Positions 8,902 to 19,274 of a DNA stretch of 64,000 nucleotides are shown here, in pieces; within the stretch, counting starts at the first letter, position 1, and each line of letters begins with the position of its first letter. Source of the stretch: Crocinitomicaceae bacterium (GTDB taxonomy: Bacteria > Bacteroidota > Bacteroidia > Flavobacteriales_D > Crocinitomicaceae); contig PAQM01000025.1 in assembly GCA_002709305.1 (NCBI GenBank), positions 1-64,000 on the forward strand, given 5' to 3'. The notes beneath the pieces were generated by a model. That model was not told the origin of the DNA. It worked only from the letters and a program-made list of their open reading frames with translations, and ran no database searches. The translations under genes were made by a program, and so were the position numbers.

Positions 8902-10275
8902 ATGCGTCAACTATTACACTTCTCCTTAATTATATTATTCTTGGCTTTTTTTAAGAATTCTTACGGTTTTGAATACCATATAAATCCTCCAGATTCTTCA
9001 ACTAATATTATAAATAAAACAGCAGCAAATTATTTTATTAAAGAAGGTCAATCCTTCTTTAGTTTGGGTAAGATTAAAGATGCGTTAATTAAATTTAGGC
9101 AAGCAAATGTAAAAGATCCTAATAATTGGAAAGCTGATTATTGGATAGGAAAATGTCACTATAGATTAAATAATTATGGCTATGCATTAAAGTACACTAA
9201 TTCAGCAATTGAAAAAGGAAAAAACAAAATAGATGATGAAATATATTACTTACTTGCTACCTCAAATCATCGATTAGGTAACCTTGAAAAGGCAATAATT
9301 AACTATAAGAAAGCAAATAAATTGCTTTCAAAAGCTAGAGCAAATACACTAAGAATAGAACACCATATTAATGAATGTAATTTTGCAATAGATGAAATAA
9401 AAAAAGGTTCTAAATATAAAAAATCACGCATTCAAGGAGGTATAAACTCGGCTTATGATGATTATCAAATCATATTATCAAAGGACGGAAATACAATTTA
9501 TTTTGTTTCCAGAAGAAGCAATACAACCGGAGGTGGTTTAAATCCAGATGATCAGCACTACTTTGAGGATACATACAAATCTGTATATAATAAAGAATTG
9601 AAAGAATGGAGCATGGCAGATAATGAATTAGGCAAACTTAATTCTAATGGTTTTGATGCTTTAAATTTTATTAATTCAGATGGAAATGTAGCCTATTTAA
9701 CCGTTAATTCTACATATCAAAAATCAAAAACCCCTACAAAGAGCTCAGATATTTGTATAGCAAAATTAAATAGTAAAGGGTCCTGGAATTATCCAAAACC
9801 AATTAAAAATATTAACACCTCATATTTTGAAGGATCTGCAAGCTTAACTGCAGATGGTAATACAATGTATTTTGTTTCTGATCGAAAAGGCGATACAAGA
9901 TCCACTGATATATATGTATCACACAAAAATGGAAAATCATGGGGTGAAGCAATACCTTTATCAGACAGTATAAATACTCCTGGTCGTGAAACAACACCTT
10001 TTATATCGCCAGATGGTAAGTATTTGTTTTTCAGTTCTGATGGACATCTAGGATTTGGTAATTTAGATGTATATGTTTCAGAAAATATAGGAGGAAAATG
10101 GAGTAGTCCAATAAACATGGGTTATGGTATTAACTCTGTGAATAACGATACCCATTTTTATTATAATAAAGAACTACAAAAAGCTTTCATTTCTGGATTT
10201 GAGATTGTTGGAAATAAAGCAAATATTGATTGTTATGAAATAGACATGCAAAACTTTAAACTTCCTAAAAAATAA
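8902..10275 (+). CDS. Secreted TPR + PD40 (WD40-like beta-propeller) repeat protein
   Basis: N-terminal TPR-like segment; repeats such as LSKDGNTIYFVSRR, LTADGNTMYFVSDRKG, ISPDGKYLFFSSDGHLG. Confidence 0.8.
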   Translation: MRQLLHFSLIILFLAFFKNSYGFEYHINPPDSSTNIINKTAANYFIKEGQSFFSLGKIKDALIKFRQANVKDPNNWKADYWIGKCHYRLNNYGYALKYTNSAIEKGKNKIDDEIYYLLATSNHRLGNLEKAIINYKKANKLLSKARANTLRIEHHINECNFAIDEIKKGSKYKKSRIQGGINSAYDDYQIILSKDGNTIYFVSRRSNTTGGGLNPDDQHYFEDTYKSVYNKELKEWSMADNELGKLNSNGFDALNFINSDGNVAYLTVNSTYQKSKTPTKSSDICIAKLNSKGSWNYPKPIKNINTSYFEGSASLTADGNTMYFVSDRKGDTRSTDIYVSHKNGKSWGEAIPLSDSINTPGRETTPFISPDGKYLFFSSDGHLGFGNLDVYVSENIGGKWSSPINMGYGINSVNNDTHFYYNKELQKAFISGFEIVGNKANIDCYEIDMQNFKLPKK

Positions 10276-10276
10276 A

Positions 10277-11029
10277 ATGCCAAAATATTTTATTGAACTA
10301 TCATATGATGGATTAAATTATCATGGGTGGCAACGTCAACCAAAAGAAATTTCTATTCAAGAGGTAATTGAAGAATGTTTAACAAAATTACACTCTAATA
10401 AAAAAATTGAGGTTGTTGGTTGCGGAAGAACTGATTCAGGAGTTCATGCAAATCATTTTATTTTACACACCTATATACCTGAGGTTAAAAATACTAGCGA
10501 ATTTATTTTTAAATTAAATTGTATGCTTCCCGATACAATTGCTATATCAAATATGTATCCTGTAAAAGATGAAGTTCATGCAAGATTTAATGCAACTTAC
10601 AGAACTTATCGTTATTTCATTAATCAACAAAAAGATCCTTTTAAAAGAGGAAATAGTTGGTATCTTCAAAATAAGTTAGATATAGATAAAATGAATCACG
10701 CAGCAAAACTTCTTATAGGTGAACAAGATTTCACATCATTTTCTAAAATTAATACGGATGTAAAAACCAATATCTGTAAAGTTAAAACAGCAAAATGGAA
10801 TCAACTAGAAAATCATTCTTTCTATTTTGAAATTATAGCTAATCGATTTTTAAGAAATATGGTTAGAGCAATTGTTGGCACACTTGTAGAAGTTGGGATA
10901 AATAAAAAAAACCCTGAAGAAGTAAAAAACATATTAAATGCTAAAGACAGGAAATATGCTTCTGCATCTGCTCCAGCCAAAGGACTTTTTCTATGGAAAA
11001 TTGAATATCCAGAAGATATTAAAGTATAG
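10277..11029 (+). CDS. truA: tRNA pseudouridine(38-40) synthase
   Basis: YDGLNYHGWQRQP, CGRTDSGVHA, NRFLRNMVRAIVGTLVEVG motifs. Confidence 0.95.
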   Translation: MPKYFIELSYDGLNYHGWQRQPKEISIQEVIEECLTKLHSNKKIEVVGCGRTDSGVHANHFILHTYIPEVKNTSEFIFKLNCMLPDTIAISNMYPVKDEVHARFNATYRTYRYFINQQKDPFKRGNSWYLQNKLDIDKMNHAAKLLIGEQDFTSFSKINTDVKTNICKVKTAKWNQLENHSFYFEIIANRFLRNMVRAIVGTLVEVGINKKNPEEVKNILNAKDRKYASASAPAKGLFLWKIEYPEDIKV

Positions 11030-11030
11030 A

Positions 11031-12311
11031 TTAATCTATAATTAAAATATAATTGTTTTTCTTTCCTTTACCTAGTAGGACATAACGATTATTAATCAAT
11101 GTGTCGGTAGTAATCAAAAATTGATCATTTACCTTTTCTTTATTAACTGATATTGAATTGCCTTTCAGCTCTCTCCTAGCCTCTCCATTTGAACTTAAAA
11201 ACCCTGTTTTTGCAGATAAGGCATCTATTATTCCCAAACCTTTGGTAATATCACTACGAGAAATATTAGCCTTAGGAACACCATCGAATATTGCTAAGAA
11301 ATCTTTTTCCGAAAGTTCCTTTAAATCCTCAGATGTAGATTTACCAAATAATATTTTTGTTGCATTAATAGCGGTATTCAAAGCTACTTTGCCATGTGTT
11401 CTTATTGTAATATCTTCCGCTAAATTACTTTGGAGTATTCTCTTGTGAGGAGCTTCCTTATGTTCAGCAATGATTGATTCAATCTCTTCACGAGATTTTA
11501 GTGTAAATATTTTAATAAAATTTTCTGCATCTACATCACTAGTATTAATCCAATATTGATAGTACTTATATGGGGATGTCTTTTCTGGATCTAACCATAT
11601 ACTTCCATCAGCAGTTTTGCCAAATTTAGAACCATCTGCTTTCTTAATTAAAGGAGTTGTTACAGCATATGCCTCATTTCCACTTTTACGACGAATAAGC
11701 TCGGTACCTGTAACAATATTACCCCATTGATCAGATCCCCCCAATTGAATAATACAATCTTTATGCTTGTTTAAGTAATAAAAATCATACCCTTGAACCA
11801 ATTGATAAGAAAATTCTGTAAATGACATACCTGTCTCCAAACGTGACTTCACAGAATCCTTAGCTAACATATAATTAATCGAAAGATGTTTACCAACATC
11901 GCGAATAAAATCGAGAAAACTAAAATCTTTCAACCAATCATAATTATTAACTAACTCCGCTGAATTATCTCCACAATCAAAATCAAGAAAAGATTCTAAT
12001 TGTTTTTTTATACAAGATAGATTATGATTTAATGTTTCAGAATCTAATAAATTTCTTTCTTCAGACTTTCCTGAAGGATCTCCAACCATACCTGTTGCAC
12101 CACCAATTAAAGCATATGGTTTATGACCTGATCGTTGAAAATGAACGAGTGTCATAATTTGAACTAAATTCCCGATATGTAAAGAATCTGCTGTCGGATC
12201 AAATCCAATATAGCCAGAAGAAATTTTCTTTAAAAGAGCTTCTTCTGTTCCGGGCATAATATCATGTATCATACCTCTCCATTTCAATTCTGATATAAAA
12301 TTTTCAGGCAT
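11031..12311 (-). CDS. tyrS: Tyrosyl-tRNA synthetase
   Basis: GFDPTADSLHIGNL and KFGKT motifs; C-terminal S4-like domain. Confidence 0.96.
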   Translation of the reverse strand: MPENFISELKWRGMIHDIMPGTEEALLKKISSGYIGFDPTADSLHIGNLVQIMTLVHFQRSGHKPYALIGGATGMVGDPSGKSEERNLLDSETLNHNLSCIKKQLESFLDFDCGDNSAELVNNYDWLKDFSFLDFIRDVGKHLSINYMLAKDSVKSRLETGMSFTEFSYQLVQGYDFYYLNKHKDCIIQLGGSDQWGNIVTGTELIRRKSGNEAYAVTTPLIKKADGSKFGKTADGSIWLDPEKTSPYKYYQYWINTSDVDAENFIKIFTLKSREEIESIIAEHKEAPHKRILQSNLAEDITIRTHGKVALNTAINATKILFGKSTSEDLKELSEKDFLAIFDGVPKANISRSDITKGLGIIDALSAKTGFLSSNGEARRELKGNSISVNKEKVNDQFLITTDTLINNRYVLLGKGKKNNYILIID

Positions 12312-12315
12312 TAGA

Positions 12316-13215
12316 TTAGTTTGTCAATTTTTTAAACACTTCTTCCAAAGTATTATCTTCATTACGCAGAGTTAGTGTCAGTATATTCTTTTGTTGTGCA
12401 AATTTAGCAATCACTTTTCTTAAATCAATATTTTCTTTTGACTCCATAAGCCAGCCTTTTTCTAACTGTTCTATTTTAGCTACTCCTTTAATCTCTTTTA
12501 ATTCTTTTTTAGAAACTAAGCCATCAAATTCAACATAAACAGTTTGGACCATTTGATTCTTTTGCAAATCTTTAGCTTTATCATTTGCAACTATTTCACC
12601 TTTATTAATAATTACAATTCGATCACAAATAGCTTCAACTTCTTGCATGATATGTGTTGAAAGCATCACTGTTTTTTCTTTTCCAATTGATTTTATCAAC
12701 TGACGAATCTCCACTAATTGATTTGGATCTAGACCAGAAGTTGGTTCATCTAAAATTAAGACTTTAGGGTCATGAATAATAGCCTGAGCTAACCCTACAC
12801 GTTGACGATAACCTTTAGAGAGTGCACCTATTTTCTTATTTTGTTCGAGCTCTAATCCAACTTTTTTAATTATATCAGTAATACGAGCTTTAACATTATC
12901 AATCTTATAAATATTAGCAACAAATCTTAGATACTCCTTTACATACATATCTAAATAAAGTGGATTATTCTCTGGAAGATATCCTATTATTTTTCTAGTT
13001 TCTAAAGAATCCATAGAAACCGACTTGCCACAGACTTTGACTTCTCCTGAAGAAGCTGAAATATATCCAGTAATCACTTTCATTGTAGTTGACTTACCTG
13101 CACCATTTGGTCCTAAGAATCCAACTATTTCACCTCTATTAACATTAAAAGAAATGTTTTTTACAGCTGCCTGATTTCCATAATACTTAAATAGATTTTT
13201 TACTTCAACTGACAT
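12316..13215 (-). CDS. gldA: Gliding motility-associated ABC transporter ATP-binding subunit GldA
   Basis: Walker A GPNGAGKST, signature LSKGYRQRVGLAQ, Walker B VLILDEPTSGLD; overall GldA-like length and layout. Confidence 0.8.
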   Translation of the reverse strand: MSVEVKNLFKYYGNQAAVKNISFNVNRGEIVGFLGPNGAGKSTTMKVITGYISASSGEVKVCGKSVSMDSLETRKIIGYLPENNPLYLDMYVKEYLRFVANIYKIDNVKARITDIIKKVGLELEQNKKIGALSKGYRQRVGLAQAIIHDPKVLILDEPTSGLDPNQLVEIRQLIKSIGKEKTVMLSTHIMQEVEAICDRIVIINKGEIVANDKAKDLQKNQMVQTVYVEFDGLVSKKELKEIKGVAKIEQLEKGWLMESKENIDLRKVIAKFAQQKNILTLTLRNEDNTLEEVFKKLTN

Positions 13216-13382
13216 TATCTCTTGTTTAAGTAACGAATTTAATGAATATTAGTTGGAATAATAAGTGTATTGATTGAATAGAATAAATATTTCTACATCT
13301 AGAAATTATTTTTAGGTGAAAACTTCTCACATATTAATTGCTTAATAGCTAGAATTATAAACAATAATTACCTTTGCATATA

Positions 13383-14333
13383 ATGATTAACCGAGGTAAA
13401 GTTATAAAATCAACCGGTAAGTGGTATAAAGTTGAACTAGATGATGGATCAATAGTTGACTGTCGAATTCGTGGTAAAATTAGACTACAAGGGTTAAAAA
13501 CAACTAATCCTATTTCTGTTGGAGATGTAGTAAAATTAAATAATGATAAAGATGATGAAGGGAACCGTATTATTAATACAGTTGAAAATAGAAAAAATTA
13601 TATAATTCGTAAATCAACAAATTTGAGTAAACAGTCTCAAATTTTAGCAGCAAACATTGACGCTGCATATCTAATCGTTACAATCCATTCTCCTATAACA
13701 CACCTAGTATTTATTGATCGTTTTTTAGTCTCAGCAGAATCATTTCGTATACCAACTAAAATTATTTTCAATAAAATTGATTTATACGCAAAAGAAGAAA
13801 TCAAATACATAAATAATTTAATCAAAATATACGAGCGTATTGGTTACCCTTGTCATAAAATATCTGCCTTAAATAAAAAAGATGTTAATTTTCTAAAAGA
13901 AGAAATTAAAGGAAAACAAGTAATGATTTCCGGGCATAGCGGAGTTGGGAAAAGTACCCTAATTAATGCTATTGATGAGAATTTAAATATAACGACGAAT
14001 GAAATTTCAATAACACATAAACAAGGAAAACATACTACAACATTTGCAGAAATGCACAAAGTTAAAAGTGGAGGGTATATAATAGATACGCCTGGAATTC
14101 GGGCTTTTGGTGTTTTTAATCTAGATAAAGAAGTTATGTCTCATTATTTTCCCGAAATGAGAGCTATAATGAATAATTGTCAATTTAATAACTGCCAACA
14201 TTTAAAAGAACCAAATTGTGCTGTTAAAGATGCACTTAAAAATAATATTATTGAAGAAAGTAGATATTCAACCTATGTTCAACTTATGGAAGAAGATATT
14301 AATAATGTTCATCGTAAAAATATTTTTGAATGA
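13383..14333 (+). CDS. rsgA: Ribosome small subunit-dependent GTPase A
   Basis: Circularly permuted GTPase: FNKIDL, GHSGVGKSTLINA, DTPGIRAF; C-terminal Cys/His zinc site. ATG 13383 preferred over TTG 13374. Confidence 0.93.
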   Translation: MINRGKVIKSTGKWYKVELDDGSIVDCRIRGKIRLQGLKTTNPISVGDVVKLNNDKDDEGNRIINTVENRKNYIIRKSTNLSKQSQILAANIDAAYLIVTIHSPITHLVFIDRFLVSAESFRIPTKIIFNKIDLYAKEEIKYINNLIKIYERIGYPCHKISALNKKDVNFLKEEIKGKQVMISGHSGVGKSTLINAIDENLNITTNEISITHKQGKHTTTFAEMHKVKSGGYIIDTPGIRAFGVFNLDKEVMSHYFPEMRAIMNNCQFNNCQHLKEPNCAVKDALKNNIIEESRYSTYVQLMEEDINNVHRKNIFE

Positions 14334-14782
14334 GAGTTTTAATTCAACGTGTTAGTGAAGCTTCTGTCAAAATTAAAGGGAAAATAAATGGAGAAATTAA
14401 ACAAGGTCTTGTTTTATTTATAGGAATTGGAGAAGGTGATTCTGAAGAAGATATAGACTGGTTAATTAATAAAATAGTCAACCTACGTATATTTAATGAC
14501 GATAAAGGAATAATGAATTTATCAAGTAAAGATATAGACTCGGAATTTCTTGTGATTAGTCAGTTTACCCTTCACGCATTAACAAAAAAAGGTAACCGTC
14601 CAAGTTATATTAAGGCTGCAAAACCAAATATTGCTATTAATCTATATGAATCATTTATTCAAAAATTAACTAATGCACAAAGAAAAAAAGTTGCTTCAGG
14701 AATTTTTGGCGCTGATATGAAAGTATCATTAGTTAATGATGGTCCTGTTACCATTTGGATTGACTCAAAAAACAAAGAATAA
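14330..14782 (+). CDS. dtd: D-aminoacyl-tRNA deacylase
   Basis: MRVLIQRVSEASVKI, SQFTLHA, GIFGADMKVSLVNDGPVTIWID; ATGA overlap with rsgA. Confidence 0.94.
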   Translation: MRVLIQRVSEASVKIKGKINGEIKQGLVLFIGIGEGDSEEDIDWLINKIVNLRIFNDDKGIMNLSSKDIDSEFLVISQFTLHALTKKGNRPSYIKAAKPNIAINLYESFIQKLTNAQRKKVASGIFGADMKVSLVNDGPVTIWIDSKNKE

Positions 14783-15108
14783 TGAAAATAAAAGAATTGC
14801 AAAAAGAAGTAGATCAGTGGATTCAAAAATATGGAGTCCGTTATTTTGATGAAATGACAAATACAGCAATACTTATGGAAGAAGTAGGTGAAGTGGCACG
14901 TATTATGTCTCGTAGATATGGAGAGCAAAACGAAAAAGAAAGTGATAAAAACAAAGAACTTGGAGAAGAACTTGCTGATGTACTATTTGTGATTACATGT
15001 ATAGCAAATCAAACCGGTGTTGATCTTGAATATGAGATTAAAAAAAATTTTGAAAAAAAAACACAAAGAGATGCTAAGCGTCATATAAATAATGAGAAAT
15101 TAAAATAA
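14782..15108 (+). CDS. MazG-like nucleotide pyrophosphohydrolase
   Basis: LMEEVGEVARIMSR...GEELADVLFVITCIAN EExxE...ExxD MazG core. Confidence 0.85.
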   Translation: MKIKELQKEVDQWIQKYGVRYFDEMTNTAILMEEVGEVARIMSRRYGEQNEKESDKNKELGEELADVLFVITCIANQTGVDLEYEIKKNFEKKTQRDAKRHINNEKLK

Positions 15109-15124
15109 CTCAAATATTTATAAA

Positions 15125-15517
15125 TTACTCATCAAGAACCTTTTGGATATTAGGTTTAAAATATAACTCTGACTTTAATATCTTCCCATCTGATCTATAA
15201 ATAGGTTTTCCATCTTTATCTAACTTGGACATATTTGAACGTTGAATCTCAGCGAATACTTGCTCAATTTTATGTTGCATACCATGTTTTAGAATCGTGC
15301 CACAAAGAATGTACAATTGATCCCCTAAAGCATCTGCAATCTCTAATAAATCACCATCTTTAGCAGCTTGTAAATACTCTTCATTCTCCTCTGCCATAAG
15401 TCTATGCCTTAACGTATAATCTGCTTCACTTATATTAGCTTTTGGTTCATAATTATTTTCAATTCCAAAAGCATCGTGAAATTTCTCTACCTCTCCAATT
15501 GTTTCTTTTAGTGTCAT
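15125..15517 (-). CDS. MazG-like / nucleoside triphosphate pyrophosphohydrolase family protein
   Basis: EENEEYLQAAKDGDLLEIADALGDQLYILCGT core; start MTLKETIGEV preferred over the longer ORF. Confidence 0.75.
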   Translation of the reverse strand: MTLKETIGEVEKFHDAFGIENNYEPKANISEADYTLRHRLMAEENEEYLQAAKDGDLLEIADALGDQLYILCGTILKHGMQHKIEQVFAEIQRSNMSKLDKDGKPIYRSDGKILKSELYFKPNIQKVLDE

Positions 15518-15635
15518 ATTAATTTTTTTCACAAATATTGAAATTTGAAACTGTATAAACAAATAAAATAAGAGTTGAAAAAAGAATGAGAATAAGGTTC
15601 TGATAAAGTGTATAATATCTAATTTTGTATCTCAA

Positions 15636-16496
15636 ATGATAGAGAACATAAAACATATTCTTAAAAAGTACCTAAAATACTATAAGGTAAGAAATCGATT
15701 CAAGTCAAGTGTTCGTATTGAACAAGAAAAACTAGTAGAAAATTATCGTAAATGTCAATTAGATAATACACTTCCAAGTATAAAAAAATCTGGATTTAAA
15801 TTATTTTCTCAATTTGAAGAGGACGGTATATTACTATATATTTTTTCAATTATTGGAATGAAGCATAAGACATTTATAGAGTTTGGATCAGATGATGGTA
15901 TAAATAGTAACTCAGCAAATCTATATTACAATCATGATTTTACTGGATTATTTATAGATGGTAATAAAAAAGCAATTAATCGTGGACGTTATTTCTTTAA
16001 TAAATATGGTAATCCGAAGGTTGAAAAACCTATTTTTAAACACGAATTTATTACTGTAGATAACATTAATCAAATAATTAAAGATGCAGGAATTAAAGGC
16101 GAAATAGGTTTATTATCCATCGATATTGATGGAAATGACTATTGGATTTGGAAAGCAATAAATATTGTCTCTCCTCAAGTAGTAATAATAGAAACACATA
16201 ATGAATTTGGTCTCAATGATATCATTGTGCCCTATGACCCTACTTACATTTACCCAGGAAAACATCCGGTTTATCATGGTGCCTCACCTATTGCAATGAC
16301 AAAATTAGCTAAGAAAAAAGGATACAGATTAGTGGCAGCAAATGAACTAGGGTTTAACTTTATTTATGTTAGAGAAGATTTAGGTTGTGATTTTCTGCCT
16401 GCAGTATCGGAAGAATCCTTACTTGAGCATCCATCAAATATAAGTGCAAGAAATAGCTTTGAAGAAATAAAAGATTGGACTTTTGTCTCTGAATAA
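15636..16496 (+). CDS. FkbM/SAM-methyltransferase-like protein, predicted
   Basis: FIEFGSDDGINSNSANL glycine motif and LLSIDIDGNDYWIWKAI / VVIIETHNEFG. Confidence 0.6.
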   Translation: MIENIKHILKKYLKYYKVRNRFKSSVRIEQEKLVENYRKCQLDNTLPSIKKSGFKLFSQFEEDGILLYIFSIIGMKHKTFIEFGSDDGINSNSANLYYNHDFTGLFIDGNKKAINRGRYFFNKYGNPKVEKPIFKHEFITVDNINQIIKDAGIKGEIGLLSIDIDGNDYWIWKAINIVSPQVVIIETHNEFGLNDIIVPYDPTYIYPGKHPVYHGASPIAMTKLAKKKGYRLVAANELGFNFIYVREDLGCDFLPAVSEESLLEHPSNISARNSFEEIKDWTFVSE

Positions 16497-16510
16497 ATCT
16501 ACAATTATAA

Positions 16511-17755
16511 TTAAGAAACTTGTTCTAAATCATTCCAAAATCCAGGATAACTTTTAGTAACAGCTTCTGCATTTTGAATTTCAATACCACCTTCAATAGT
16601 AGTTCCAATGATAGCAAGACTCATAGCAATTCTATGGTCATTTTTAGAATCAACTACAGCACTACTCAAAATAGAATTACCAATAACAATCATATTATCT
16701 CCATCTAATTCTATATCAACTCCAATTTTACCAAATTCATCCTTTATTACATTAGCTCGGTTACTCTCTTTGTTTAATAAACGAGAAACTCCTTTTATTT
16801 GACTTTTACCATTACATTTTGATGCCAAAACTACTAAAGCAGGAAATAGATCTGGACAGTGTGTTGCATCAAAATTAAAACTCTTTAAATCTAGAGCATC
16901 AATAGAGTATGAATCTATATTATAATTGATATTACAACCAGCTAACTTTAATGCTTCTAAAAGATAAATGTCAGCTTGCTTCGACTTATGATCTAAACCA
17001 CAAATTCTAATATCGTGACCAATAGCAGCTGCAACAAGCCAAAAGCTAGCAGAGCTCCAATCGGATTCTACATGATATTCACATGATTTAAAATTTTGTG
17101 AACTATTTATTTTAAAAATCTTGTGACTTTTATTCTCAATGTTTATTCCAAATTCCCTCATTGTATTTATTGTCATATTAATATATGGGATACTATTAAT
17201 ATTATTTACTGTTATCTCTTTGATACTATTAGACAATGATAAACCTATTAATAATCCAGAAATATATTGGGAAGATAAGGACCCTTCAACTTCTATTTGA
17301 TCTTTATTTATATAACCTTTAAATACAAGTGGAACTTTACCACTATTTGATGAAATTTCTATACCATATTTAGTTAAATATTTTTCAAAAAAAGATTGAT
17401 CTCTATTTATTAAAGATCCTTTACCATAAATATGATGAATACCTTTTTGAGTAGCACATAAACCACCTAAGAGTCTTAATCCAAGGCCACTTTCGCCAAC
17501 ATTAAATTCTAAAAATTCCGGAATTTTTTCAATTCCCTTAATCTTTAATGTATTTTCTGAAATATACTCTATTTCAGCTCCAAGGATCCTAATATTTTTC
17601 AGCATTGATTTTTCATCATCACTCTTACCAATATTATAAATAACAGATATGCCTGTACTTAGAGCAGCACATATTAACGCACGTTGTGTATCACTTTTAG
17701 AAGGAGGAATAGAAACATCACCCTTTAATATTGTTTTTTTTAAAATTTTATTCAT
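16511..17755 (-). CDS. aroA: 3-phosphoshikimate 1-carboxyvinyltransferase
   Basis: IPPSKSDTQRALICAALS; GESGLGLRLLGGL; KNDHRIAMSLAI. Confidence 0.9.
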   Translation of the reverse strand: MNKILKKTILKGDVSIPPSKSDTQRALICAALSTGISVIYNIGKSDDEKSMLKNIRILGAEIEYISENTLKIKGIEKIPEFLEFNVGESGLGLRLLGGLCATQKGIHHIYGKGSLINRDQSFFEKYLTKYGIEISSNSGKVPLVFKGYINKDQIEVEGSLSSQYISGLLIGLSLSNSIKEITVNNINSIPYINMTINTMREFGINIENKSHKIFKINSSQNFKSCEYHVESDWSSASFWLVAAAIGHDIRICGLDHKSKQADIYLLEALKLAGCNINYNIDSYSIDALDLKSFNFDATHCPDLFPALVVLASKCNGKSQIKGVSRLLNKESNRANVIKDEFGKIGVDIELDGDNMIVIGNSILSSAVVDSKNDHRIAMSLAIIGTTIEGGIEIQNAEAVTKSYPGFWNDLEQVS

Positions 17756-17758
17756 TAA

Positions 17759-18433
17759 TTAAGAAAGTGGTTTTTTTCCTATTATAAAATCTTTTAAATA
17801 AAATGGTTCCCAATAAGCTATATCTTCAAAATCTTCATTATTAAATTTCATGTAAGCTAGATTAACATGACCTTTTGCAGAACATTTTATTTCACAATCT
17901 AAAAGACAATCCCTATTTTTCCAAAGCTCAGAAGTTTTCAAAGCACCATCACCAAAATAAACAAAAGGAAGATATTCTTCATATGAATTTTCATCAAGTA
18001 TATCGGCAGAAATATCTTTTTTTAAACATAAATCTTTATCCATAATTAAATTATAAACCTCCATTCTCCGAGCATCTATTAAAGGACAAAAATTAATATT
18101 CTTATGTTTTAATTTAGCCATTTCAACTAAACTTCTTAAAGAATCAATCGCTATAAGAGGAATATCTAAAGTATAACATAGACTCTTAGCAGTTGCCGCA
18201 CCAATTCTGAGGCCAGTATATGATCCTGGACCAGAAGTCACAGATATTGCACTTAAATTATTTATTTTAATTCCATCCTTTAAAAGAACTTCTTCTATAA
18301 ATAAATTTAAATTTTCTCCATGAGAATAACGATCTTCTAGAGATTCTTTAAAAGATAGTAATTGTCCATTTTTTGATAATGCCACTGAACATACTTTTGT
18401 TGATGTCTCAATGTGTAGTATATAGTTATTCAC
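17759..18433 (-). CDS. tsaB: tRNA threonylcarbamoyladenosine biosynthesis protein TsaB
   Basis: ILHIETSTKVCSVAL; SVTSGPGSYTGLRIGAATAKSLCY. Confidence 0.93.
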   Translation of the reverse strand: MNNYILHIETSTKVCSVALSKNGQLLSFKESLEDRYSHGENLNLFIEEVLLKDGIKINNLSAISVTSGPGSYTGLRIGAATAKSLCYTLDIPLIAIDSLRSLVEMAKLKHKNINFCPLIDARRMEVYNLIMDKDLCLKKDISADILDENSYEEYLPFVYFGDGALKTSELWKNRDCLLDCEIKCSAKGHVNLAYMKFNNEDFEDIAYWEPFYLKDFIIGKKPLS

Positions 18434-18594
18434 AAGCTTCTTATAATGATTGCTAATATATTAATAAAATTATATTGTATTAGTTTAAAATTCAAACTAC
18501 AACATTAAAAATATATAGTAAATTTAAGAATCAATAAGTTCTATATTTATAGAAGTATAAAATACTATTTTGATAAAAAAAACAAGATGACTAT

Positions 18595-19257
18595 ATGGAA
18601 TCAATTTTAATTATCGATGATGAAATTGACATTCGAGAAATACTTAAATACAATCTAGAAAAAGAAGGATTTAATGTATTTGAATCTCATAATGGAGTAG
18701 AAGGGATTAAAATCGCTGAAAATATTCTGCCAGATTTAATTATTCTAGATGTTATGATGCCTGATATGGATGGAATCGAAGTATGTCATTCACTTAGAGA
18801 AAATGAGAAGACATCTAATATTAAAATTTGTTTTTTAACTGCAAGAAATGAAGATTACAGTCAAATTGCAGGTTTTGATGCTGGTGCAGATGACTATGTT
18901 GCAAAACCTATTAAACCAAAAGTTTTAATAAGCCGAATAAAAGCAATACTTAAAAGATCTAAAATAGATCTTAAAAAGAAAACCATAACTATTGATAATA
19001 ATAGACATTCTGTAATAATAAAAGGTAAATCCACTATCCTTCCAAAAAAAGAATTTGATCTTTTGAAACTTTTATTATCAAACCCCAATAAAGTCTTTAA
19101 AAGAGAGTATATTTTAAAAAAAGTTTGGGGAAAAGGGGTTATTGTTGTAGATAGAACAATAGATGTTCACATAAGAAAATTAAGAAAGAAAATTGGTTCT
19201 AATTATATAAAAACAATAAAAGGTGTAGGTTATCAATTTATTGATTCAACTGAATAA
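18595..19257 (+). CDS. OmpR/PhoB-family response regulator
   Basis: Receiver ILIIDDEIDIREIL, LIILDVMMPDMDG, FLTARNED, GADDYVAKPI; C-terminal winged helix VVDRTIDVHIRKLRKKIG. Confidence 0.93.
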   Translation: MESILIIDDEIDIREILKYNLEKEGFNVFESHNGVEGIKIAENILPDLIILDVMMPDMDGIEVCHSLRENEKTSNIKICFLTARNEDYSQIAGFDAGADDYVAKPIKPKVLISRIKAILKRSKIDLKKKTITIDNNRHSVIIKGKSTILPKKEFDLLKLLLSNPNKVFKREYILKKVWGKGVIVVDRTIDVHIRKLRKKIGSNYIKTIKGVGYQFIDSTE

Positions 19258-19274
19258 AAATTATATTGTTTTTT

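Noticed and set aside
9789-10118. Antisense ORFs opposite the PD40 gene (9789..10118 and 9812..9997)
   Set aside because: Shadow ORFs of a low-complexity beta-propeller coding sequence.
13287-13306. ATTTCTA-CATC-TAGAAAT small inverted repeat between gldA and rsgA
   Set aside because: Only 7-bp AT-rich arms; expected by chance in this composition and no functional context.
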